In this document: piece by piece, positions 42,261 to 48,303 of the stretch | Numbering within the stretch: position 1 is the stretch's first letter | Layout of the letters: every line of letters begins with the position of its first letter | NCBI GenBank assembly: GCA_037443205.1 | Contig: JBBIOU010000026.1 | Coordinates: 1 to 48,303 of the forward strand | DNA: 48,303 nt | Reading direction: 5' to 3' | Source of the DNA: JBBIOU01 sp037443205 | GTDB taxonomy: Bacteria; Bacteroidota; Bacteroidia; Flavobacteriales_D; UBA2798 | Program-made: the position numbers and the translations under genes | Notes under the pieces: generated by a model | The model's database searches: none | What the model saw: the letters and a program-made list of their open reading frames with translations, nothing else | Told to the model about the DNA's origin: nothing

Positions 42261-42557
42261 TTAAATGTTGCTGTATAAATCAATTACGTCTCCTTGAGCC
42301 AAGGTTACAAAAGCTTTTTTAACAATAGGTTTACGAGCTTTTGCCACTCCTTTAGAGGTGTATTTTACAATTTCTTTCCCTCCACCGGTTGTAATGGTGT
42401 TAACAGAATTAACACGCACACCATAGTGTTTTTCTATGGCTTTTTTTATTTCAATTTTATTTGCAAAACGGTCAACAATGAAACCATAACGGTTTAATTT
42501 ATCTACCTGCGAAGTGCCTTTTTCGGTAATGAGGGGTTTTATAATAATGTTTTGCAT
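42261..42557 (-). CDS. rplW: 50S ribosomal protein L23
   Basis: Tunnel-exit protein and main docking site of trigger factor and SRP. 98 residues; IIKPLITEKGTSQVDKLNRY (~4-23) and YGVRVNSVNTITTGGGKE (~45-62). 4 bp after rplD. Confidence 0.97.
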   Translation of the reverse strand: MQNIIIKPLITEKGTSQVDKLNRYGFIVDRFANKIEIKKAIEKHYGVRVNSVNTITTGGGKEIVKYTSKGVAKARKPIVKKAFVTLAQGDVIDLYSNI

Positions 42558-42561
42558 AGCT

Positions 42562-43191
42562 TTAATTTTTTAAGATGTTTTCAATAGTTGGTATGCTCGA
42601 TTCAAGCAATACTATTTTACCTGCATTCATGATATCATAGGTATTAACATCGCTTGCGGTAACCACTTTACTTCTTTGAATATTACGGGCAGATAAATGA
42701 ATATTTGTATTGTTTTCGGGTAATACAAAAAGCGTTTTTTTACCGGTTAACTCAAGGTTTTGGAGTATGGCTGCAAATTCTTTGGTTTTGGGTTTTTCAA
42801 AAGTAAAATTTTCTATAACTAACAATTCGTTATTTTTTGCTTTGTAAGAAAGTGCTGATTTTCGTGCCAGTCTTTTAAGTTTTTTATTGAGTTTAAATGA
42901 ATAATCTCGTGGTTGTGGGCCGTGAATGTTACCGCCTTGTTTAAACAATGGGCTTTTAATGCTACCTGCACGGGCACCACCGGTTCCTTTTTGTTTTTTA
43001 AGTTTACGGGTTGAATAGGCTACTTCTGCACGTTGCTTTACTTTACTGGTTCCCTGACGCTGGTTGGCAAGGTATTGTTTAACATCCAACCAAATAGCAT
43101 GATCGTTAGGTTCTATTGCAAAAACTTCGTCATTTAGCACTGCTTTCTTAGAAGTTGTTTTACCCTGTATGTTATATATTGCTAATTCCAT
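42562..43191 (-). CDS. rplD: 50S ribosomal protein L4
   Basis: 50S protein whose loop lines the exit tunnel; in E. coli it also represses the S10 operon. 209 residues; the tunnel loop KLKKQKGTGGARAGSIKSPL (~68-87) and GGNIHGPQPRDYSFKLNKKL (~91-110) are clear. 9 bp after rplC. Confidence 0.98.
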   Translation of the reverse strand: MELAIYNIQGKTTSKKAVLNDEVFAIEPNDHAIWLDVKQYLANQRQGTSKVKQRAEVAYSTRKLKKQKGTGGARAGSIKSPLFKQGGNIHGPQPRDYSFKLNKKLKRLARKSALSYKAKNNELLVIENFTFEKPKTKEFAAILQNLELTGKKTLFVLPENNTNIHLSARNIQRSKVVTASDVNTYDIMNAGKIVLLESSIPTIENILKN

Positions 43192-43200
43192 ATTACCTGT

Positions 43201-43821
43201 CTATTTCTCGATTGTTACAAATGAGCCGTTAAAACCCGGAACTGCGCCTTTAACAGCTATAATGTTTTTATCTGCCAAAATTTTTACTATTTGTAAATTT
43301 TGCACTTTTACTTTAGCTCCGCCTGTTCTGCCTGCCATACGCATACCTTTAAATACGCGCGAAGGGAAAGAGCAAGCTCCGATAGAACCGGGTGCGCGCA
43401 AGCGATTGTGCTGACCATGGGTTTGCCCTCCAACGCCACCAAATCCATGACGTTTTACAACGCCTTGAAATCCCTTACCTTTAGAGGTACCTACCACATC
43501 TACATATTCTCCTTCTGTAAAAAGGCTGCTTACATTTATTACATCACCCACTTTAAATTCCTGCTCGAAACCTTTAAACTCTTTTAATTTTTGTTTTGGG
43601 GTAGTGTTTGCTTTTTTAAAGTGACCTTTTAAAGCATCAGGAGTGTTTTTTTCTCTGCGCTCTCCAAAAGCTAACTGAACGGCCGAATAGCCGTCTTTTT
43701 CGGGTACTCTTACCTGTGTAACCACACAAGGACCTGCCTCTATAAGCGTACATGGAGTGCTAACCCCAGCGGTACTAAAGACATTGGTCATTCCGAGTTT
43801 TTTTCCTATTATTCCAGGCAT
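43201..43821 (-). CDS. rplC: 50S ribosomal protein L3
   Basis: Core 50S protein reaching the peptidyl-transferase centre. 206 residues; MPGIIGKKLGMTNVFSTAGV start, GTSKGKGFQGVVKRHGFGGV (~111-130) and GGQTHGQHNRLRAPGSIGAC (~132-151), including the HGQ glutamine methylated in other bacteria. 30 bp after rpsJ. Confidence 0.98.
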   Translation of the reverse strand: MPGIIGKKLGMTNVFSTAGVSTPCTLIEAGPCVVTQVRVPEKDGYSAVQLAFGERREKNTPDALKGHFKKANTTPKQKLKEFKGFEQEFKVGDVINVSSLFTEGEYVDVVGTSKGKGFQGVVKRHGFGGVGGQTHGQHNRLRAPGSIGACSFPSRVFKGMRMAGRTGGAKVKVQNLQIVKILADKNIIAVKGAVPGFNGSFVTIEK

Positions 43822-43851
43822 TGTAATGTAAATTAATTTTATTTATGTTTA

Positions 43852-44157
43852 TTATACTTTAATTTCTACTTCTACTCCACTGGGAAGCTCCAACTTCATA
43901 AGTGCATCAACGGTTTTGTTGGATGAAGTATAGATGTCCAACAATCTTTTGTATGAGCATAATTGGAACTGCTCCCGGGCTTTTTTATTTACGTGTGGTG
44001 AACGCAATACCGTAAAAATGCGCTTGTGCGTAGGCAGGGGGATAGGCCCGCTGATAACCGCACCGGTAGCTTTTACAGTTTTTACGATTTTTTCAGCCGA
44101 CTTATCAACCAGGTTGTGGTCGTATGATTGTAATTTTATTCTTATTCTCTGGCTCAT
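43852..44157 (-). CDS. rpsJ: 30S ribosomal protein S10
   Basis: Head protein of 30S and, as NusE, part of transcription antitermination complexes. 101 residues; MSQRIRIKLQSYDHNLVDKS start, GPIPLPTHKRIFTVLRSPHV (~37-56) and LELPSGVEVEIKV end. It follows fusA by 18 bp with no tuf gene between them. Confidence 0.98.
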   Translation of the reverse strand: MSQRIRIKLQSYDHNLVDKSAEKIVKTVKATGAVISGPIPLPTHKRIFTVLRSPHVNKKAREQFQLCSYKRLLDIYTSSNKTVDALMKLELPSGVEVEIKV

Positions 44158-44175
44158 CTGGATAACTATATATTA

Positions 44176-46293
44176 TTAAGCTGTTACTTTTCCTTTTGCT
44201 TTAGCAATTACCTCTTCTGCTATGTTGCGTGGTGCTTCCTGATAATGTGAAAACTCCATGGTTGAGGTTGCACGACCTGATGTAAGGGTGCGTAATTGTG
44301 TTACATAACCAAACATTTCAGAAAGAGGTACTTTTGCTTTGATTACTTTAGATCCGGCTCTTTCATCCATACCTTCAACTTGTCCGCGTCTGCGGTTCAA
44401 GTCGCCTACTACATCACCCATATTTTCTTCAGGGGTGAGAACTTCTAATTTCATAATTGGTTCTAAAAGTACAGGCTTACATTTAGGTAAGGCTTCGCGA
44501 TAGGCAATTTTTGCACATATTTCAAACGAAAGCGAGTCAGAGTCAACTGCGTGATAAGACCCATCTGTCAAAACTACCTTCATTTTATCCATGGCGTAAC
44601 CGGCCAATACACCGTTAACCATGGCTGCTCTAAATCCTTTTTCTACGGAAGGTATAAACTCGCGAGGAATATTACCTCCTTTTATTTCGTTAACAAATTG
44701 TAAACCGCCATTTTTACTGTCGGGCACAAAATCATCATCAGCCGGTCCAACTGTAAACATAATATCTGCAAATTTACCTCTACCACCGGTTTGTTTTTTA
44801 TAAACTTCTCGGTGCGTATATGAACCGGTTATAGTTTCTTTGTAGGCAACTTGCGGTGCGCCTTGGTTTACTTCAACTTTAAATTCTCTTTTTAAACGAT
44901 CTACAATTATTTCTAAGTGTAGCTCGCCCATACCGGATATAACTGTTTGGCCGGTTTCCTGATCGGTATGAACCCTGAAGGTGGGATCTTCCTCGGCCAA
45001 TTTAGCCAAACCATTACCTAATTTATCCAAGTCTCCCTGGGTTTTAGGTTCAATTGCCAAACCAATAACCGGCTCCGGAAATTTCATTGACTCAAGTACG
45101 ATGGGGTGTTTTTCATCGCAGAGGGTATCACCTGTTTTAATATCTTTAAAACCTACTGCAGCACCAATATCACCGGCTTCAATAAATTCTACAGGATTTT
45201 GTTTGTTGGCATGCATTTGGAAAATACGCGAAATACGTTCTTTCTGGCCGCTGCGTGTATTATATACGTAACTTCCGGCTTCTAATTTTCCGGAATATGC
45301 ACGAAAGAAGCACAAACGACCTACAAAGGGATCGGTAGCTATTTTAAATGCTAATGCACAGAAGGGTTCTTTAGCATCGGGTTTGCGTTGTATTTCTTCG
45401 CCTGTATCAGGATTGGTACCAATGATGTTGTCTTTATCCAGCGGACTAGGTAACAATGCCATTACATAGTCTAACATGGTTTGAACTCCTTTATTCTTGA
45501 ATGATGAGCCACATAACATCGGAACCACCTTACCGGCAATAGTTGCCTGACGCAAAGCTGATAATATTTCATCTTCGGAGATTGAATTGGGATCATCAAA
45601 GAATTTTTCCATCAATTTATCATCAAACTCAGCAATGGCCTCTAATAATTTTTCGCGGTACATGGCGGCTTCTTCTTTCAAATCATCCGGAATGGGCACT
45701 ATTTCGTAAGTCATTCCCAGGTCATGCTCATTCCAAACCATACCGCGATTGTTTACCAAATCAACCACTCCTTTAAAATTATCTTCAGCACCAATAGGCA
45801 ATTGTAAAGGTACGGCATTGCTGCCTAACATTTCTCTAACTTGTTTTACTACGTTCAAGAAATCTGCACCTGAACGGTCCATTTTATTTACAAAGCCTAT
45901 GCGAGATACATTGTAATTATTAGCCAGACGCCAGTTTGTTTCGGATTGAGGTTCTACCCCATCAACTGCAGAAAACAAAAACACCAACCCGTCTAATACC
46001 CTAAGCGAGCGATTTACCTCAACTGTAAAATCTACGTGACCGGGCGTGTCTATGATATTGATTTTATATTTTTGACCTCTGTAATTCCAATGACAGGTAG
46101 TAGCTGCTGAAGTGATGGTAATACCTCTCTCCTGCTCTTGCGCCATCCAGTCCATGGTTGCGGCACCATCATGTACTTCGCCAATTTTATGATTAATACC
46201 GGTGTAATATAAAATACGTTCGGTAGTTGTTGTTTTACCGGCATCAATGTGGGCTGCTATTCCAATGTTTCGTGTAAATCTTAAATCTGCCAT
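44176..46293 (-). CDS. fusA: translation elongation factor G
   Basis: GTPase that drives translocation and, with RRF, ribosome recycling. 705 residues, normal length. G1 AHIDAGKT at 14-21, G2 with ERGITITSAATT, G3 DTPGHVDF and G4 NKMDRSGAD are all present; domain IV with GNIPREFIPSVEKGFRAAM and a complete C-terminal domain follow. A single full-length bacterial EF-G of the housekeeping type; no second copy is visible here. 21 bp after rpsG. Confidence 0.98.
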   Translation of the reverse strand: MADLRFTRNIGIAAHIDAGKTTTTERILYYTGINHKIGEVHDGAATMDWMAQEQERGITITSAATTCHWNYRGQKYKINIIDTPGHVDFTVEVNRSLRVLDGLVFLFSAVDGVEPQSETNWRLANNYNVSRIGFVNKMDRSGADFLNVVKQVREMLGSNAVPLQLPIGAEDNFKGVVDLVNNRGMVWNEHDLGMTYEIVPIPDDLKEEAAMYREKLLEAIAEFDDKLMEKFFDDPNSISEDEILSALRQATIAGKVVPMLCGSSFKNKGVQTMLDYVMALLPSPLDKDNIIGTNPDTGEEIQRKPDAKEPFCALAFKIATDPFVGRLCFFRAYSGKLEAGSYVYNTRSGQKERISRIFQMHANKQNPVEFIEAGDIGAAVGFKDIKTGDTLCDEKHPIVLESMKFPEPVIGLAIEPKTQGDLDKLGNGLAKLAEEDPTFRVHTDQETGQTVISGMGELHLEIIVDRLKREFKVEVNQGAPQVAYKETITGSYTHREVYKKQTGGRGKFADIMFTVGPADDDFVPDSKNGGLQFVNEIKGGNIPREFIPSVEKGFRAAMVNGVLAGYAMDKMKVVLTDGSYHAVDSDSLSFEICAKIAYREALPKCKPVLLEPIMKLEVLTPEENMGDVVGDLNRRRGQVEGMDERAGSKVIKAKVPLSEMFGYVTQLRTLTSGRATSTMEFSHYQEAPRNIAEEVIAKAKGKVTA

Positions 46294-46314
46294 CTTACTT
46301 ATCTCTTAAATAAA

Positions 46315-46782
46315 TTAAAATCTAAAATGTGAGAATGCTTTGTTGGCTTCGGCCATGCGGTGTGTGTCTTCTTTCTTTTTAAAGGCAGCACCTTCTTGTT
46401 TTGATGCTGCAATAATTTCGGCTGCTAATTTTTCTGCCATTGATTTCTCATTGCGTTGGCGCGCATATCCTATCAGCCATTTCATACCTTGCGATTCTTT
46501 GCGGCTGTCGCGTACAGGCATGGGTATTTGAAAAGTAGCTCCCCCTACTCTGCGTGCGCGAACTTCAACCTGAGGTGATACGTTTTCTAAGGCTTTTTTC
46601 CAAACGTCTAATCCGTTTTCGGTTGTTTTTTTAGCAACTATTTCAAGCGAACGGTAGAATATATCAAACGCAATACTTTTCTTACCTTCCATCATCAGGT
46701 TATTTACAAATTTTGTTACCTGTATATCATTATAAACCGGATCAGGCAGTATTTGTCGTGTTTTGGCTTTGCTTCTTCTCAT
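46315..46782 (-). CDS. rpsG: 30S ribosomal protein S7
   Basis: Starts assembly of the 30S head and contacts the E-site tRNA; represses the str operon in E. coli. 155 residues; KFVNNLMMEGKKSIAFDIFY (~25-44), VEVRARRVGGATFQIPMPVR (~73-92) and WLIGYARQRNEKSMAEKLAA are diagnostic. 26 bp after rpsL. Confidence 0.98.
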   Translation of the reverse strand: MRRSKAKTRQILPDPVYNDIQVTKFVNNLMMEGKKSIAFDIFYRSLEIVAKKTTENGLDVWKKALENVSPQVEVRARRVGGATFQIPMPVRDSRKESQGMKWLIGYARQRNEKSMAEKLAAEIIAASKQEGAAFKKKEDTHRMAEANKAFSHFRF

Positions 46783-46808
46783 ATTATTTTATACTATATA
46801 AAATGGTA

Positions 46809-47192
46809 TTATGCTTTTTTCTCTTTTGGTTTTTTAGCTCCGTATTTAGATCTGCGTTGCTTACGACCTTCAACTCCTGCTGTATCTAAAGTACCGCGCA
46901 CTATGTGATAGCGAACCCCGGGTAAATCTTTTACCCTGCCCCCCCTAACTAATACAATAGAGTGTTCTTGTAAATTATGTCCTTCACCGGGTATGTATGC
47001 AATTACCTCGGTTTGATTTGTTAACCTTACTTTTGCCACTTTACGCAGGGCAGAATTAGGCTTTTTGGGTGTAGTGGTATATACTTTGGTACATACACCT
47101 CTGCGCTGGGGACACGACTTTAATGCTGCCGATTTACTTTTTACCGGCTTTACTGACCTTCCCTTGCGAACCAACTGTTGAATAGTAGGCAT
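46809..47192 (-). CDS. rpsL: 30S ribosomal protein S12
   Basis: Decoding-centre protein that controls accuracy and the streptomycin response. 127 residues; MPTIQQLVRKGRSVKPVKSK start, TTPKKPNSALRKVAKVRLTN (~40-59) and LVRGGRVKDLPGVRYHIVRG (~82-101). Both lysines linked to streptomycin resistance (in PKKPNSA and GRVKDLPG) are wild type. First gene of the ribosomal run, 65 bp behind the promoter's -7 box. Confidence 0.98.
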   Translation of the reverse strand: MPTIQQLVRKGRSVKPVKSKSAALKSCPQRRGVCTKVYTTTPKKPNSALRKVAKVRLTNQTEVIAYIPGEGHNLQEHSIVLVRGGRVKDLPGVRYHIVRGTLDTAGVEGRKQRRSKYGAKKPKEKKA

Positions 47193-47257
47193 AAATTTTC
47201 CTTATTTTTCCTTTGTTTACTGTATTTTTTGTTAGTTATTTCCTTTTTAAGGGGGTG

Positions 47258-47287
47258 CAAATTTACAGCTTTTCTTTAATAAAACAA
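47258..47287 (-). promoter_or_regulatory. promoter of the rpsL-rplQ run
   Basis: On the - strand: TTG (47285-47287), a 19-bp spacer, then TAAATTTG (47258-47265), an exact TAnnTTTG. This is the best promoter in the window and the only evident one for the 17-kb ribosomal run. The leader to rpsL is about 60 nt. Confidence 0.85.
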
Positions 47288-47570
47288 CACCTTTGTAAAT
47301 ATTTTATTTAAATTCTTATGTTACTTCGTTGGTTAAATTATAATTAGGATTGTTTTATATTTAACAAGAATGTTTTTGTCTAAAAATTCGCTATATTCGC
47401 TATATAAAATTCTGAAAATTCAGTTTGTAAAAAAGACGAATATTAATTTTTTTACAAATATTATGTATATGATAATCTATATATTAAGTGTTATATCGCT
47501 AATAATAGAATTTTTTCTTACCGCAACTGTTATTACTAATCAAGCATACTGATGCTATGTTTGGGATTTT
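47288..47570. other. AT-rich gap without a convincing gene
   Basis: This 283-bp stretch between the rpsL promoter and the SRPBCC-VOC gene is very AT-rich. It holds two exact tandem copies of ATTCGCTAT (47386-47394, 47395-47403). A 60-codon + strand frame at 47370-47552 shows only low-complexity hydrophobic sequence and no start context; I do not count it as a gene. Confidence 0.5.
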
Positions 47571-48303
47571 CTATCTTTCCTGATAATTAATCATCCAATT
47601 AATGCCAAACTTGTCCTGAAAGCTGCCGTAGTAGGCACCCCAAAACATATCCTGAATGGGTTGTTCTATTTTACCGCCCTCTGAAAGTTCGTCAAAAAGT
47701 CGTTTGGCTTCCTGGCGGCTGTCGGGTTCTACCTGGATGTGCATGTTGTTGCCGGGGGTTACTGTAAAGCCAAATTCTTTGGGGGCATCGGTGCCCATTA
47801 ATATATGTCCGCCCAAAATAGGTAGCTCTATATGCAAAACCATTTTTTTCACTTCTTCTGCTATGGGTGGGTGGTTGGGATCGGGCGGCAGGTCGCCAAA
47901 GCGTTTGATGCCATTGATGAATTCTGATTTAAAAACCTTTTTGTAAAAAGTAAAGGCTTCTTCGGTGTTACCCGGAAAGTTAAGGTAAGTTGAAACTCGT
48001 GCCATATTGTTTGTTTTATTCTGTTTGCGAAGTTGAAATTGTGCTTCAATGTATTGGTCGAGGTTTTCAAGGCCTGCGGTAAAGCCTTCCTTGAAGCCCA
48101 TTGCTATGATTTTTTCAAGGTCTTCCAAGGAGTCAAAGGTCAAAAGGATATTCACCATTGTTTCTTCTCCCTGACCGCTAAAATTATTTTCCCATTTGTT
48201 GCGGGGTAATGATGTATTGGGATTACCTAATTCATCAGCAAAGCCATCTATTGCGGAAAAATATTTCTGGTGATTGATTTCAATAAAGTCTGCTCTTGAC
48301 CAG
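47571..48303 (-). CDS. SRPBCC (AHSA1-like) / VOC (PhnB-like) fusion protein, 5' end outside window
   Basis: The frame runs without a stop from the right edge (48302) to 47571, giving 243 residues of a longer protein. The first ~100 residues (ADFIEINHQKYFSAIDGFAD, then TFDSLEDLEKIIAMGFKEGF) match the C-terminal half of AHSA1-like SRPBCC domains, which form a helix-grip ligand pocket. From MARVSTYLNFPGN on, the remaining ~144 residues are a VOC/PhnB-like domain (FTFYKKVFKSEF, GGHILMGTDAP, GNNMHIQVEPDS, WGAYYGSFQDKFGINWMINY). An internal ATG at 48158 or at the VOC start could also be used. Function unknown; such proteins are often annotated as general stress or small-molecule-binding proteins. 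Confidence 0.75.
   Translation of the reverse strand, partial: WSRADFIEINHQKYFSAIDGFADELGNPNTSLPRNKWENNFSGQGEETMVNILLTFDSLEDLEKIIAMGFKEGFTAGLENLDQYIEAQFQLRKQNKTNNMARVSTYLNFPGNTEEAFTFYKKVFKSEFINGIKRFGDLPPDPNHPPIAEEVKKMVLHIELPILGGHILMGTDAPKEFGFTVTPGNNMHIQVEPDSRQEAKRLFDELSEGGKIEQPIQDMFWGAYYGSFQDKFGINWMINYQER

Noticed and set aside
47370..47552. A 60-codon hydrophobic frame before the SRPBCC-VOC gene
   Set aside because: Very AT-rich, no promoter or start context, hydrophobicity explained by T-rich codons.
1..48303. CRISPR arrays, tRNA or rRNA genes, complete insertion sequences, integrases
   Set aside because: No regularly spaced repeats, cloverleaf-type sequences, rRNA signatures or transposase/integrase frames were seen; only a possible IS end near 8586.

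Overview
The window looks like a stretch of a Bacteroidota (Bacteroidetes) chromosome. Four things point that way: AT-rich DNA; promoters of the TTG / ~19-20 bp / TAnnTTTG type; many type IX secretion system (T9SS) cargo proteins with C-terminal sorting domains; and Bacteroidota-typical families such as a PorE-like OmpA protein and a GWxTD lipoprotein. I cannot name the genus. The left edge falls inside a poly-C run and the right edge inside a gene, so the window may be a whole contig that broke at the homopolymer.

Positions 1-10.7 kb are an accessory cell-surface region, all on the + strand. Its core is a tightly packed cassette: tail-fibre-like surface protein, small lipoprotein, T9SS cargo protein, small outer-membrane-barrel-like protein. 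The cassette is repeated in whole or part. Copy A (1-4777) looks intact. Copy B (4785-6778) keeps a broken lipoprotein, a broken T9SS cargo gene and an intact barrel gene. Copy C (7034-8510) has a shortened tail-fibre gene and a barrel-like gene. Both tail-fibre genes sit directly behind a poly-C tract (at least 15 C in A, 7 C in C) in a nearly identical 260-bp block. In C the present tract length puts the upstream ATG one base out of frame with the rest, which is the layout expected of a phase-variable ON/OFF switch. Further right are a lipoprotein gene (8653) and two more decayed T9SS cargo genes (9414-10701).

Positions 10.7-18.6 kb hold housekeeping and stress genes: a small heat-shock protein, type II NADH dehydrogenase with a cyclophilin, glutathione peroxidase, pyrR-pyrB, a STAS-domain protein and a sodium:solute symporter. 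Positions 18.7-24.3 kb return to T9SS matters: a frameshifted small secreted protein, a large type-B cargo protein separated from its signal peptide by a frame break, and a PorE-like T9SS component. purM, prfA and pyrF follow on the + strand, then a lipoprotein/rmuC pair on the - strand.

Positions 30.1-47.3 kb form one unbroken - strand run of 32 genes from rpsL to rplQ (str, S10, spc and alpha operons joined). It has a clear promoter in front of rpsL, a strong terminator behind rplQ and no gap above 51 bp. It includes the short genes rpmJ and rpmD. The window ends in a gene fusing an SRPBCC/AHSA1-like domain to a VOC (PhnB-like) domain.

The most unusual material is the poly-C-gated, partly duplicated and partly decayed surface cassette. 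The many single-base lesions in T9SS cargo genes contrast with the intact core genes around them.
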